Shown piece by piece: positions 25,944 through 35,155 of a stretch of DNA of 64,000 nt (position 1 is its first letter; each line of letters begins with the position of its first letter). The position numbers and the translations under genes were made by a program. The notes under the pieces were generated by a model. It was not told the DNA's origin. It was given only the letters and a program-made list of their open reading frames with translations, and made no database searches. Source of the DNA: Peribacillus muralis (lineage in GTDB: Bacteria > Bacillota > Bacilli > Bacillales > DSM-1321); the NCBI RefSeq assembly GCF_001645685.2, contig NZ_CP017080.1, positions 4,331,051 to 4,395,050 of the forward strand. The letters are read 5' to 3'.

Positions 25944-25991
25944 GATGGCATGCGTGGCCGTCAAAGTATCTGGCGTAGGCGGGGCCGATAC
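25944..25991. ncRNA. Two-hairpin structured repeat, copy B
   Basis: Same 48-nt layout as copy A: hairpin 1 GATGGC-ATGCGTG-GCCGTC, three nt, hairpin 2 GTATCTGGC-GTAGGCGGG-GCCGATAC. Against copy A the fourth pair of stem 1 changes from A-T to G-C on both sides, and T-A becomes T-G at the third pair; in stem 2 a T-G pair becomes C-G. GGCGTAGGCGGGGCCGATAC is identical in both. Confidence 0.5.
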
Positions 25992-26187
25992 AAGCGGTAA
26001 AGAGGGTAAGCTTCATTACCGTAAAAAGATTTGAGTACCCATAGGCATGGGCTGCATATTCCTTGACCAATAATGGTGAATGACCGTTATTAATAGGCCT
26101 ACTAGCGACTTGAACAGGCAATCGATAAGTAGAGCAACCCTTTACTTATTTTTTGCAGCAGCCCTCATCGTTTTAAAAAGTGCATAA

Positions 26188-26231
26188 AATAAAAAGCTCT
26201 TCCCCCTATCGACAAGGAGTAGAGCGTTTTT
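26188..26231 (-). terminator. Terminator of the LysM/M14 gene
   Basis: On the minus strand GCTCTaCTCC pairs with GGGGaAGAGC, followed by T5. Confidence 0.7.
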
Positions 26232-26244
26232 GCATGTTCAACAT

Positions 26245-27438
26245 TTACATATACAATCCCGCCAGGAAAATCCCGAGCGACTTTTGATAAATTTCATCGA
26301 ACTGTGATATAGGAAGCGGGTTGGTTCCCTTGCCAAGCTCTACGGTAAAACCTGGCCTCCTCCAGTCCTGAATGTACCAATCCTTGTATCCTGCGTAGCT
26401 ATTGGCGGATTTGACAGGCTCATATCCACTTACCCTCGCAAATTCATTGACTATCGTTTCAGACTCTGGAGGCTCCATACCTTCAAACCCCCAATAAATG
26501 ACCTCCCCTTGGGTGTGGAATGCGAGGACTCTGGCGAAATCACGCTTTCGCGTTAAATTTGCCATCGCAATCGCTTCAGGCTGCGTAAGTGGTCCTTTTC
26601 CAGAATAATTCGCCGGGCCTGGTTCATTGACCATATTGCGGGCTTGCTCCAGCTCCCACTTGGCGGGGAATTGATCGTTCAGGTCGACACCATTGATATT
26701 CGCTTTCCACCCTGAAAAGTCTTCGCTGCCGTTATTCCATTCCACAAGCTGCTCTCGCAAACCCTCCTCTTCCGGCGGACCATTTTGCACCAACTCCACT
26801 CCGTCGGGGTTCACCATCGGGACGATCGACAGCAGCGTCTGTTGGTAATACGGAAACATGGAAAGGCTGCGGATGGCCGTCTGATTCGTGAGTGCCAGTA
26901 AATAGTCATTTAAAAAGGTCATGATCACAGGGGTCGTAATCCATTCATTCGCATGAAACGAACCATTATAATGAACTCGTTTCTCTCCCTGCCCGATCAA
27001 CACTTCGGGGATATCCCTATTCAATACCGTTTCACCAATCGGGGTTGTTCGAATGAAAGGGTATATGTTTTTCAACCGTCCAACATCGGTAAGCAATGTT
27101 TCATAATCATAGTTCTGATTCCCTTGTACGAGCCTCCACGTAATCCTCACTGGTACATCTATCGTCTGTCCGACTTGCAGGGCATTCGGGTTGAGGGTAG
27201 GATTCACCACAAATAAGGCATCCAATGAAAGATTACGGGATTTGGCGATTGCCCATAATGAATCCCCCCGCTTAATCTTATATGCTGTCGACGTAAAGCC
27301 GGGAATTTTGATTTGCTGTCCTATCATGAGGGCCTGTGGATCAATCCCCCTATTGGAATCAACGATCAGTTGGTAGTTCGTCTTGAATAATTGGCTATAA
27401 TACCATAAAGAGTCATTCTGACGCACATAAACGTCCAT
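26245..27438 (-). CDS. LysM-containing M14 peptidase (gamma-D-glutamyl-diamino acid endopeptidase)
   Basis: A 397-residue wall hydrolase. Two LysM domains (about residues 2-48 and 52-97; RGDSLWAIAKSRNLSLDALF) bind peptidoglycan, and a zinc carboxypeptidase M14 domain (about 110-397) follows. The HxxE zinc motif is in GSFHANEWITT near residue 162, the third His in LAFHTQGEVIYW and the catalytic Glu in TVELGKGTNPLP. The layout matches endopeptidase I (ENP1 of Lysinibacillus, YqgT of B. subtilis), which cut gamma-D-Glu-diaminopimelate bonds in muropeptides, often in sporulation. ATG 27438 has GGGGAGGTG upstream; a longer frame to 27552 lacks a site. No signal peptide. Confidence 0.85.
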   Translation of the reverse strand: MDVYVRQNDSLWYYSQLFKTNYQLIVDSNRGIDPQALMIGQQIKIPGFTSTAYKIKRGDSLWAIAKSRNLSLDALFVVNPTLNPNALQVGQTIDVPVRITWRLVQGNQNYDYETLLTDVGRLKNIYPFIRTTPIGETVLNRDIPEVLIGQGEKRVHYNGSFHANEWITTPVIMTFLNDYLLALTNQTAIRSLSMFPYYQQTLLSIVPMVNPDGVELVQNGPPEEEGLREQLVEWNNGSEDFSGWKANINGVDLNDQFPAKWELEQARNMVNEPGPANYSGKGPLTQPEAIAMANLTRKRDFARVLAFHTQGEVIYWGFEGMEPPESETIVNEFARVSGYEPVKSANSYAGYKDWYIQDWRRPGFTVELGKGTNPLPISQFDEIYQKSLGIFLAGLYM

Positions 27439-27559
27439 ACTGCACCTCCCCTTAATCATATATGTATGCTCATTTTGATTAATTATGGCTAATGCCCTTG
27501 AAGGCAGCATGGCCGTCTTGTTCCGATTGACATCGATCTCCAACTGGAACATTCATGAA

Positions 27560-27606
27560 CGCAAAAGCAAAGCGGGCATCCAATGGGTGCCCGCTTTGCT
27601 TTTTAA
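27560..27606 (-). terminator. Terminator of the catalase gene
   Basis: AAAAGCAAAGCGGGCA pairs with TGCCCGCTTTGCTTTT over 16 bp around a 9-nt loop. Confidence 0.85.
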
Positions 27607-27621
27607 TAGATTGGTTGTATA

Positions 27622-29076
27622 TTACGCTTCTTGCGGCACGGCCAAGCCCAAACCTTCAGCGATGCGTGTTCCGTATTCCGGATCGGCTTTGTAGAAATGA
27701 CCGATTTGACGAAGTTTGATTTCTTCCAACTCGACAGGCTTCATTGCGCCGACGATCGTTTCCACGAGGCGGGTTTTCTCTTCGGCACTCAATAATCGAT
27801 ATAAGTCGCCCGCTTGTGTGTAGTGATCATCCGAATTATGGCCGACTTGGGCAGCTTGCCCAGTCACCTCAAAAGGAGCCAATTTATTTTCCGTCGCTTC
27901 CACAGGACCGCCAAAGCTGTTCGGCTCATAATAAACGGAGCCTTTGCCATTGTCATCTGCACGCATGAATCCATCACGCTGGTAGTTGTTCGCTTCCACT
28001 TTCGGACGGTTTACCGGCAGGTGGTTGTGATTCGCGCCAACACGGTAACGATGAGCATCACCATAGGCGAATAGGCGCCCTTGAAGCATTTTGTCTGGTG
28101 AAGCTTCAATACCTGGCACGAATGTCCCTGGTGAGAACGTGGCTTGCTCCACTTCCGCAAAGTAGTTTTCAGGATTGCGGTTCAGTTCCATCCGGCCAAG
28201 TTCAATTAATGGGTAATCTTTTTGCGACCAAACCTTCGTTACATCGAAAGGATCGAAACGGTATGTATCCGCATCCTCCAATGGCATGATCTGAACATAC
28301 AATTTCCATGCAGGGAAGTCCCCTTTTTCAATCGCATTGAAAAGGTCTTCCGTATGGTAATCAGGGTTTTCACCTGCTAATTTTGCCGCTAGATCCACAT
28401 CCAGGTTTTTGATGCCCTGTTCTGTTTTGAAGTGGTATTTCACCCAGACGCCTTTTCCTTCATCATTCACCCATTTAAATGTATGGCTTCCGAAACCATG
28501 TGTATGACGAAGTGTTGCCGGAATGCCCCTGTCGGACATCAGAATCGTAACCTGGTGCAAGGATTCGGGAGAATGTGACCAGAAATCCCAAACTGCCGTA
28601 GGGTTTTTCAAATGTGTTCTGGGATCTCTCTTTTGTGTATGAATGAAATCCGGGAATTTGATCGCATCACGAATGAAGAATACCGGCGTGTTGTTGCCGA
28701 CGATATCGTAATTTCCTTCTTCCGTGTAAAATTTGACGGCGAAGCCACGAGGGTCACGGACCGTATCGGCGGAGCCCAATTCACCGGCTACCGTGGAAAA
28801 ACGGATGAACATATCCGTTTTCTTGCCAACACCATTGAAAAGCTTAGCTTTCGTATATTGAGAAAGGTCGTTCGTCACTTCGAAAGTGCCGAATGCACCT
28901 GCCCCTTTCGCATGCACGACACGCTCAGGTACGCGCTCACGATTGAAGTGGGCCAGTTTTTCCAATAAGTGCACGTCCTGAATGAGTACCGGTCCGCGCT
29001 GGCCGGCCGTGATCGAGTTCTGATTATCTCCGACTGGTGCGCCCCAGCTTGTAGTAAGGTTTTTCTTATTTGTCAT
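27622..29076 (-). CDS. katA: Monofunctional heme catalase
   Basis: Clade 3 catalase of 484 residues that breaks down hydrogen peroxide in the cytoplasm. [17 protein letters not shown] carries the catalytic His, and [19 protein letters not shown] the Asn of the distal pocket; [20 protein letters not shown] includes the proximal heme-binding Tyr. Length equals B. subtilis KatA (483). ATG 29076 with AAAAGGTGG upstream. A PerR box 72 bp upstream indicates peroxide induction. Confidence 0.95.
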   Translation of the reverse strand: MTNKKNLTTSWGAPVGDNQNSITAGQRGPVLIQDVHLLEKLAHFNRERVPERVVHAKGAGAFGTFEVTNDLSQYTKAKLFNGVGKKTDMFIRFSTVAGELGSADTVRDPRGFAVKFYTEEGNYDIVGNNTPVFFIRDAIKFPDFIHTQKRDPRTHLKNPTAVWDFWSHSPESLHQVTILMSDRGIPATLRHTHGFGSHTFKWVNDEGKGVWVKYHFKTEQGIKNLDVDLAAKLAGENPDYHTEDLFNAIEKGDFPAWKLYVQIMPLEDADTYRFDPFDVTKVWSQKDYPLIELGRMELNRNPENYFAEVEQATFSPGTFVPGIEASPDKMLQGRLFAYGDAHRYRVGANHNHLPVNRPKVEANNYQRDGFMRADDNGKGSVYYEPNSFGGPVEATENKLAPFEVTGQAAQVGHNSDDHYTQAGDLYRLLSAEEKTRLVETIVGAMKPVELEEIKLRQIGHFYKADPEYGTRIAEGLGLAVPQEA

Positions 29077-29147
29077 AATTGAACCACCTTTTCATTATTA
29101 TTTATGTATATAATGATAAAGCTTATCAAGAAAAAATCAATACTTAT

Positions 29148-29162
29148 TTATAATAATTTTAA
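29148..29162 (-). promoter_or_regulatory. PerR box before katA
   Basis: TTATAATAATTTTAA matches the PerR consensus TTATAATNATTATAA at 14 of 15 positions, upstream of the catalase start, where PerR controls katA in Bacillus. Confidence 0.75.
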
Positions 29163-29246
29163 TATAGTAATCAATTTATTATCAGCTCGATTAACAAGTT
29201 ATCCATTCTTATTACATTTTGGAAATTTTTAGCTATATTATCACGT

Positions 29247-29430
29247 TCATTGATCATTTTCCAGCAATAAATCCCCAATAATGGTATGGATATCAACCTT
29301 TGTCTTTCCTTCTTGAGCTTTTCTTTTATCAATTCTCCACCAATTGTCATAGTAATCGAGAATCACACTTTCATTTTATAACAAACGAGCCGGTTGGCCA
29401 GTGACTTTGTTCACTTCAGCAGCCAAGATT
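29247..29430 (-). pseudogene. Possible decayed gene fragment
   Basis: Minus-strand translation gives an apparent protein tail, VILDYYDNWWRIDKRKAQEG and TKVDIHTIIGDLLLENDQ, before TGA at 29247. In the same frame upstream a TAA interrupts EVNKVTGQPARLL, and another stop comes earlier. There is no start with a ribosome binding site. It may be the remains of a small gene; I cannot name the family. The rest of 29163-29616 shows nothing clear. Confidence 0.3.
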
Positions 29431-29616
29431 CACATAATGAAACACCCGATGTCACCATATCGTTCCCATTAAAATGAACGATTAATCGACTTGTGCCTAA
29501 GCGGCCGCAGCCCTTCATTCACTAGGGGAGCTGGGAATATACCGGTTTGTGTTCAGTTGTAAAATAAGATACTATTACGTTAAAATGTCCGGCCAATAAG
29601 ACTAAGGGTGATATAG

Positions 29617-30507
29617 ATGAATGAGCGAAAACAGCTTGTAGTTAAATATGCACATGAATTATTTATAGAAAAAGGGTATCAAGCAACATCGATTCAGGAT
29701 ATTTTAGATTATAGCGGCATCTCAAAAGGAACATTTTATAACTATTTTTCTTCTAAAAGTGAATTGCTTAAGGCAGTCTTCCTTTCCGCAAAGGAGAAAT
29801 TCGAGACGGAGCGGAATGAGCTGCTTATCGGCCAAAACCTTGCAGATATAGAAATTTTCATTAAACAGTCCGAATTGCAAATACACTCCAATAAAAGTAG
29901 TAAACTATTTTCTTTGTATGAAGAAATCATGATTTCAAATGACACCGATCTTAAGAATTTCATTACACATGTTAAATTCCAAAATATACATTGGCTATCA
30001 AAACGGTTTCTCGAAATATTCGGTAACGAGAAAAAACCTTATATTCTGGACTGTGCCATCCTCTATTCAGGGATGATGCATCAAATGATACATTTTAACT
30101 CCTTGGCTAAAGAGCCCGATTTCAACCCTACGGAAATCATTCGTTATTGTGTAGATAGAATTAAAACGATTTTTGAAGACGTGAGCCGAGCCAACGTACA
30201 GCTATTGGAGCCTGATCTCATCAAGCAATGGCTGCCTGAATTCTTCCATACAGAGCAGGATTTTCATACAGCACTGTTACACTCTGCCACCGACCTGAAA
30301 AAAGTGATCTTCAAGCTTTGCCAGGATGATGAAGCAGAGCGGGTAAAAAACCTAAAATTAATCCATTTTATCCAAGAGGAATTTTTACAAAACTCCGATC
30401 CACGTATCTTCCTCATTGAAAGTGCCCTGCTGTCCCTAAGTACCAGCCCAAAGCTTAAGGATACAGCGGAAATAAGGGAATTCGAAAAGGTCATTGCCAA
30501 TAGCTGA
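29617..30507 (+). CDS. TetR/AcrR-family transcriptional regulator
   Basis: A 296-residue regulator, longer than the usual 190-220. The N-terminal helix-turn-helix (YAHELFIEKGYQATSIQDIL then YSGISKGTFYNYFSSKSELL, residues 8-50) is canonical. The remaining 240 residues are helical and resemble no ligand pocket I know; the extra length suggests a second C-terminal helical segment. No efflux pump gene is adjacent: the next gene is a YvlD-type membrane protein after a terminator, so the target is not evident. Start ATG 29617 with GGGTGATATAG upstream. Confidence 0.85.
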   Translation: MNERKQLVVKYAHELFIEKGYQATSIQDILDYSGISKGTFYNYFSSKSELLKAVFLSAKEKFETERNELLIGQNLADIEIFIKQSELQIHSNKSSKLFSLYEEIMISNDTDLKNFITHVKFQNIHWLSKRFLEIFGNEKKPYILDCAILYSGMMHQMIHFNSLAKEPDFNPTEIIRYCVDRIKTIFEDVSRANVQLLEPDLIKQWLPEFFHTEQDFHTALLHSATDLKKVIFKLCQDDEAERVKNLKLIHFIQEEFLQNSDPRIFLIESALLSLSTSPKLKDTAEIREFEKVIANS

Positions 30508-30563
30508 ATTGAACTGGCCTAGCCTTTTTGGGCGTTCTGTTCCCAATTGAACTCCTTTGGTGA

Positions 30564-30602
30564 CATTCGGAGACTCCTTTCTAGGAGTCTTTCGCTTTTT
30601 GT
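30564..30602 (+). terminator. Terminator of the TetR gene
   Basis: AGACTCCT and AGGAGTCT arms around TTCT, followed by a T-rich tail. Confidence 0.7.
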
Positions 30603-30718
30603 AAAGGAAATTGGCTCCGTACCCTTCTTTTTTTGTGACAATTCTGCAAACATATAACTGATATCCACAAATTTTAGTATAATGACTTTTAGTAGTGTGA
30701 TCTCAGGAGGAGTTTTTC

Positions 30719-31066
30719 ATGAATATAATCATGCGTTTTCTTATCAACGGGCTCGTGTTGCTCGTTATTGACTGGCTTCTCGACTCCATCACGATCAAAT
30801 CTTACGGTACAGCCCTGCTGGCGGTTTTCATATTATCCATCATGAACTTGCTCGTCAGACCCATTTTACAACTGATTACATTGCCGATCACCATCCTTAC
30901 GTTCGGATTGTTTTCGTTCATTATCAATGCCTTCACATTCCAAATCACTTCCTACCTAGTCAGTGGCTTTGTCATACATTCCTTTTGGGGAGCTTTAATC
31001 GGATCGTTGTTATTGAGTTTCATTCAAAGCCTGCTCATAAAAAAGAATAAAAAAAACCGTCAGTAG
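30719..31066 (+). CDS. YvlD-like (phage holin 4_2 family) membrane protein
   Basis: A 115-residue protein with four hydrophobic segments (about 5-22, 30-50, 58-80, 88-107). LSIMNLLVRPILQLITLPIT and TFGLFSFIINAFTFQITSYL are hallmarks of the family of B. subtilis YvlD, annotated as phage holin family 4_2 although it is a chromosomal membrane protein of unknown function. In Bacillus, YvlD sits with YvlABC and LiaR-linked envelope stress genes; none is here. Start ATG 30719 with AGGAGG eight nt upstream. Single gene. Confidence 0.8.
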   Translation: MNIIMRFLINGLVLLVIDWLLDSITIKSYGTALLAVFILSIMNLLVRPILQLITLPITILTFGLFSFIINAFTFQITSYLVSGFVIHSFWGALIGSLLLSFIQSLLIKKNKKNRQ

Positions 31067-31084
31067 GATGCTGGCGGTTTTTTT
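31048..31084 (+). terminator. Terminator of the YvlD-like gene
   Basis: AAACCGtCAG and CTGgCGGTTT arms with T7; the left arm overlaps the end of the gene. Confidence 0.8.
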
Positions 31085-31273
31085 ACATCCGTTTCCTTTC
31101 ACTGGCAAACTTCGATATTTCCCGGGCTATTTCCCTAATTTCCGCTCCCCCTCACTAGCTGTATTCTCTCATTTTTGACAAACTAGAAGGAAAAAACGGC
31201 TTGCATCCATAATCTTACATACACATGCCCTTTTCTCAGGAGACGGCCATGAATCGATTTATGGAGGAATAAC

Positions 31274-32428
31274 ATGTTCAGAAAACATGGACCAAGATTT
31301 ATCCTATCCCTTTTATTCATGCTTGCTTTCCTTATTCCCGTTCTAACCAGCACCACATCATTCGCGGCAACAGGAGCAGGCTCCGTATCCTCTCCATTTT
31401 CCGTTTCCCAGGTCATTTCCCAGCAAGACGGCTCGATTAAGACGGTCTCGGGCTATGTCGTGGGTCAGCCCATCTCTGCCAATGCAGTCGTCACGAGCAG
31501 TTATCCGAATGATTATGCTTTGGCATTAGCAGACAGCCCTTCGGAAACGAACACGGCCAATATGGCGTATATTCAGGTTCCCGCATCTTTTCGCCCTGAT
31601 TTCGGATTACAGTCGAAGCCAGCTTTAAAAGGGAAAAAAATAACGGTCACCGGTGTGCTTGGTGCATATTTCAGCCATCCTGGCATAAAGGATGTCACTG
31701 CCATGAACTCAAGCGATGCTTCCGTTCCGGTTACACCAGGCGCGGGCTCGTACTATGACACCGCAATTGGAAAATCAGGTTCATCGCTTAAGAATGCACT
31801 CCATGAAATCATCGATGACCATGTTGAAATATCGTATGCAAATGTGTGGGATGCTTTACGGGAAACCGATGAGGACCCGAATAACGCCAATAATGTCATT
31901 CTTCTATATACAGGACGCTCCCAAGGAAAAACAGTGAATGGATCCGGTGTCAATGATTGGAATCGTGAGCATGTTTGGGCAAAATCACATGGGGATTTCG
32001 GTACTACCTTAGGACCAGGTACCGACTTGCATCACCTTCGCCCAGCCGATGTTTCCGTCAACAGTACAAGAAATAACCTTGACTTCGATAATGGCGGTTC
32101 TGAACACTCGGAGGCAAAAGGGAATTATTATGATTCGGACTCCTGGGAACCACGCGATGGTGTCAAAGGCGATGTTGCCCGGATGCTCTTTTATATGGCA
32201 GTCCGTTACGAGGGTGATGACGGGGAAATAGATTTGGAGCTCAATAATCAAGTGAACAATGGCACTGCCCCTTATCATGGAAAATTGTCTGTCCTGCTGA
32301 AATGGAATGAACAGGACCCAGTCGATGCCTTCGAACGTAACCGAAACGAAGTCATTTATAATAAATACCAGCATAATCGCAACCCTTTTATAGATCACCC
32401 TGAATGGGCCTCCGCCATCTGGAAATAG
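31274..32428 (+). CDS. Secreted endonuclease I family nuclease with OB-like domain
   Basis: A 384-residue exported nuclease. Signal peptide about residues 1-33 (SLLFMLAFLIPVLTSTTSFA). An N-terminal domain (about 40-150; IKTVSGYVVGQPISANAVVT, ALKGKKITVTGVLGAYFSHPG) matches the OB-fold-like DUF6359 type that often precedes nucleases. The catalytic domain (about 165-384) is endonuclease I/Bsn-like: NREHVWAKSHGDFG with the catalytic His, DLHHLRPADVSVNSTRNNLDF, then KGDVARMLFYMAVRY. It likely degrades extracellular DNA and RNA for nutrients. Start ATG 31274 with GGAGGAA nearby. Single gene. Confidence 0.9.
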   Translation: MFRKHGPRFILSLLFMLAFLIPVLTSTTSFAATGAGSVSSPFSVSQVISQQDGSIKTVSGYVVGQPISANAVVTSSYPNDYALALADSPSETNTANMAYIQVPASFRPDFGLQSKPALKGKKITVTGVLGAYFSHPGIKDVTAMNSSDASVPVTPGAGSYYDTAIGKSGSSLKNALHEIIDDHVEISYANVWDALRETDEDPNNANNVILLYTGRSQGKTVNGSGVNDWNREHVWAKSHGDFGTTLGPGTDLHHLRPADVSVNSTRNNLDFDNGGSEHSEAKGNYYDSDSWEPRDGVKGDVARMLFYMAVRYEGDDGEIDLELNNQVNNGTAPYHGKLSVLLKWNEQDPVDAFERNRNEVIYNKYQHNRNPFIDHPEWASAIWK

Positions 32429-32432
32429 TTCA

Positions 32433-32472
32433 GCTAAAGGGCTGTTCCTTGAAAAAGGGACAGCTTTTAAAA
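32433..32472 (+). terminator. Terminator of the nuclease gene
   Basis: AAGGGCTGTTCCT pairs with AGGGACAGCTTTT around a short loop. Confidence 0.65.
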
Positions 32473-32582
32473 TGGGCAACGTTTAACTTTCAGAAAAATC
32501 ACATAATTTAATTTTGTTTAAATAGCAATAAATATGGATATTAATAGATTTTAAAAGCTGAAATTAAAGTAGACTCCTTTCA

Positions 32583-32597
32583 TAGTAAGCGTTTTCA
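32583..32597 (+). promoter_or_regulatory. CcpA-like cre site before the amino acid permease
   Basis: TAGTAAGCGTTTTCA matches WTGNAANCGNWNNCW except at position 2. It lies in the AT-rich 315-bp region before the permease, which otherwise shows no gene. Confidence 0.45.
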
Positions 32598-32743
32598 TTT
32601 TTTTCTTTACAATCTATCTATTAAAATATATTATTTAGTTGTAATATTATGTGAAAAATCAATAAATAATATGTAAGCAGCTCTACTAGTGATAAAATGC
32701 TAGATAGGGAATATGAAACTCCAACATAGAAAAGGGGAAAATT

Positions 32744-34111
32744 ATGCAAAACTCCAAAGAATCTCAACTGCACAGAGGATTGGAAGAAAGACATATCGCA
32801 TTAATGTCTCTTGGTGCAGCCATCGGTGTCGGTCTATTTCTTGGCTCGGCATCTGCGATTAAATTGGCCGGTCCTGCCATAATCATTTCATATGCAATTG
32901 GCGGCCTCATGATCTATCTTATCATGCGGGCACTAGGAGAAATGGCAATAAAAAATCCAGTGGCTGGCTCTTTTAGCCGCTATGCAAGCGAATATGTCGG
33001 ACCTCTTGCCGGCTATATCACCGGTTGGAACTATTGGTTCGTTTGGATAGCCACCTGTATGGCTGAAATTACGGCGGTCGGGATTTACATGCAATTCTGG
33101 TTTCCTGGAACCCCGCAGTGGGCATGGGCGTTAGCCGCTCTAGCCATCATGACGACCATTAACTTTCTTGCTGTAAAGGCATACGGTGAATTGGAGTTTT
33201 GGTTCGCCCTCGTTAAAATCGTGACGATCATCCTTATGATCGTTCTTGGCTTCGGAATGATCATCTTCGGATTGGGCAACGGCGGAATCGCGGTTGGATT
33301 CGGCAACCTTGTGGAGCATGGCGGATTTTTCCCTAATGGCATTTCCGGCGTCATGCTTTCATTCCAAATGGTCATGTTCGCCTACTTGGGAATCGAAATG
33401 CTAGGTGTTACCGCAGGTGAAGTTAAAAACCCTGAAAAATCTTTAAAAAGAGCCATCGATACGGTCTTTTATCGCATTTTACTTTTTTACGTTTTAGCTC
33501 TTACGGTCATTCTATCGATCACTCCATGGGATCAAATGAATGGTGAAAACAGTCCATTCGTAATGATGTTCGACAAAATCGGAATCCCGGGTGCAGCAGG
33601 GATCATTCAATTCGTCGTTCTGACTGCGGCCCTATCATCATGTAACAGCGGTATCTTCAGTACCGGAAGAATGTTGTTCAACCTGGCCCAGCAAGGTGAA
33701 TCACCTAAAAGCTTCGAACGTACGACAAAATCGGGCGTTCCTGGCGTGGCCATCATCGTTTCGGCTGTCGTGCTTCTATTCGGCGTCTACCTGAACTATA
33801 TGGAAGCGGATAAGGTTTTCAGTTACGTTACAAGTGTCGCTACATTCGGTGCACTTTGGACATGGGGAACCATACTTATCACGCAAATCATCTCAAGGCG
33901 GAAAATGAGTCCGGGAGAAAAACAAGGTTTATCCTATAAGATGCCTCTTTTCCCATTCACGTCTTACCTAACTCTCGCTTTCTTGGTATTCGTAATGGTT
34001 ATACTCGGCTTTTCGGCAGATACGCGAATCGCCCTTATCGTCGGTCCGATTTGGATCATCCTGCTCGTAGTCTTGTATTATGCGACAGGCTTGCATAAAC
34101 GAAGCAGATAA
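32744..34111 (+). CDS. Amino acid permease (APC family)
   Basis: A 455-residue permease with 12 predicted membrane segments. HRGLEERHIALMSLGAAIGV GL at the N-terminus, VAGSFSRYASEYVGPLAGYI and YLGIEMLGVTAGEVKNPEKS are typical of the AAT subgroup that includes GABA, proline and aromatic amino acid permeases. Compared with the LysP-type gene at 4401, it has a shorter N-terminus and a different helix 6 loop. It resembles B. subtilis YbxG/YdgF-type permeases in style, but the substrate cannot be assigned. Start ATG 32744 with AAAGGGG 6-8 nt upstream. Single gene with a cre candidate upstream. Confidence 0.85.
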   Translation: MQNSKESQLHRGLEERHIALMSLGAAIGVGLFLGSASAIKLAGPAIIISYAIGGLMIYLIMRALGEMAIKNPVAGSFSRYASEYVGPLAGYITGWNYWFVWIATCMAEITAVGIYMQFWFPGTPQWAWALAALAIMTTINFLAVKAYGELEFWFALVKIVTIILMIVLGFGMIIFGLGNGGIAVGFGNLVEHGGFFPNGISGVMLSFQMVMFAYLGIEMLGVTAGEVKNPEKSLKRAIDTVFYRILLFYVLALTVILSITPWDQMNGENSPFVMMFDKIGIPGAAGIIQFVVLTAALSSCNSGIFSTGRMLFNLAQQGESPKSFERTTKSGVPGVAIIVSAVVLLFGVYLNYMEADKVFSYVTSVATFGALWTWGTILITQIISRRKMSPGEKQGLSYKMPLFPFTSYLTLAFLVFVMVILGFSADTRIALIVGPIWIILLVVLYYATGLHKRSR

Positions 34112-34118
34112 ATGCACA

Positions 34119-34158
34119 AGAGGGTGCCCCATTCAGCGTGGGCACCCTCTTTTTTTTC
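34119..34158. terminator. Bidirectional terminator
   Basis: AGAGGGTGCCC and GGGCACCCTCT arms (11 bp) around a 10-nt loop with T8, between the permease and the convergent DUF4349 gene. Confidence 0.85.
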
Positions 34159-34160
34159 AC

Positions 34161-35027
34161 TTACTTTTTCCCTCTTCTACTCATGGCCCCGTGGACCAAC
34201 ACACCCGCGCCCCCTACAATAACGAGGATAGGCAAGTTTCCTATGATGAATACGATGATTCCCGAACCGGCTTTAAGCAGTAGATTCGCACTCGTTGCAA
34301 GCTGTTTCTTCGTTCGCTCCCATGTATTCAAGTCCTCATTATCAATGCCTGGTACAATGATTCCATCCTGTGACAACGTAATCGTGACCGTTGAATAGGA
34401 AGTTTGGTTTTCAATATACTTCATTTGCCCGGTAAGCTGCTCTATTTCTTCTTGAACCGCGGCAAGATCAGTGGATATTTTCAGCAGGTCTTCCGTCTTT
34501 TTGGCTTCCTGCATAAAGGCAAGCAGCCGTTCCTCTACAGTCTTCTTTGACTTCAATCTTGCTTTTAGATCCACATATTGCTCCGTTACATCCTGGCCGG
34601 TCACATTTCTTCCGACCACTTTCGAGGCTTCACCTTCGCTAGCTGAAAGGAAATCCTGAAAGCGGGCTTCCGGCACTCGTACCGTTATCGCCCCCTCCAT
34701 CTTTTCTTCATTCTCCCGGTACACATTGGACTCGACGACATACCCTCCGTATTCCTTTGCCTTCTCCTCAATCTTCCGTTGCACCTTTTCAACGTTCTTT
34801 ACCTTCAATTCTAGCTGGGCTTGATGAATGACCTTCCTTTCATCAGTAAGCCCTTCTTGTTTGGCGACTTTTTCTTCCGGCTTCTCATCACCGGAAAAGG
34901 AAGCATCCATTTTACTGCTCGCCTTTTGATCCTCTGATTCCGACACTGAATCCTCCTTTCCATTGCCGCTGCATGCCGCAAGTAAACAGAACAAGCTGAA
35001 TATAAGCATCATTTTTTTCCGGTTCAT
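34161..35027 (-). CDS. DUF4349 lipoprotein
   Basis: A 288-residue lipoprotein. The N-terminal signal ends in a lipobox (LFCLLAACSG, Cys near residue 18), followed by an acidic linker rich in Ser and Glu, then the DUF4349 domain (about 65-240): HQAQLELKVKNVEKVQRKIE, YGGYVVESN, VRVPEARFQDFLSA, then a coiled-coil part (EEIEQLTGQMKYIENQTSYS). A membrane segment near the C-terminus (IIVFIIGNLPILVIVGGAGV) ends in RRGKK. Start ATG 35027, seven nt from AGGAGG. Function unknown; members are found in the cell envelope. Confidence 0.85.
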   Translation of the reverse strand: MNRKKMMLIFSLFCLLAACSGNGKEDSVSESEDQKASSKMDASFSGDEKPEEKVAKQEGLTDERKVIHQAQLELKVKNVEKVQRKIEEKAKEYGGYVVESNVYRENEEKMEGAITVRVPEARFQDFLSASEGEASKVVGRNVTGQDVTEQYVDLKARLKSKKTVEERLLAFMQEAKKTEDLLKISTDLAAVQEEIEQLTGQMKYIENQTSYSTVTITLSQDGIIVPGIDNEDLNTWERTKKQLATSANLLLKAGSGIIVFIIGNLPILVIVGGAGVLVHGAMSRRGKK

Positions 35028-35107
35028 CGTCATTCCTCCTATTCTTACTAGTACCGACGAATAGGATGGAAAAAAGTTACACTCATTTGCATGTAGTAGT
35101 TCCAACA

Positions 35108-35144
35108 CAAAAAAGAAGGCGTCCAACTCATGCCGGAACGCCCC
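35108..35144 (-). terminator. Terminator of the yfkN-like gene
   Basis: On the minus strand GGCGTTCC pairs with GGACGCC around about 10 nt, then TTCTTTTTT. Confidence 0.65.
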
Positions 35145-35155
35145 CCATTTTTGCC

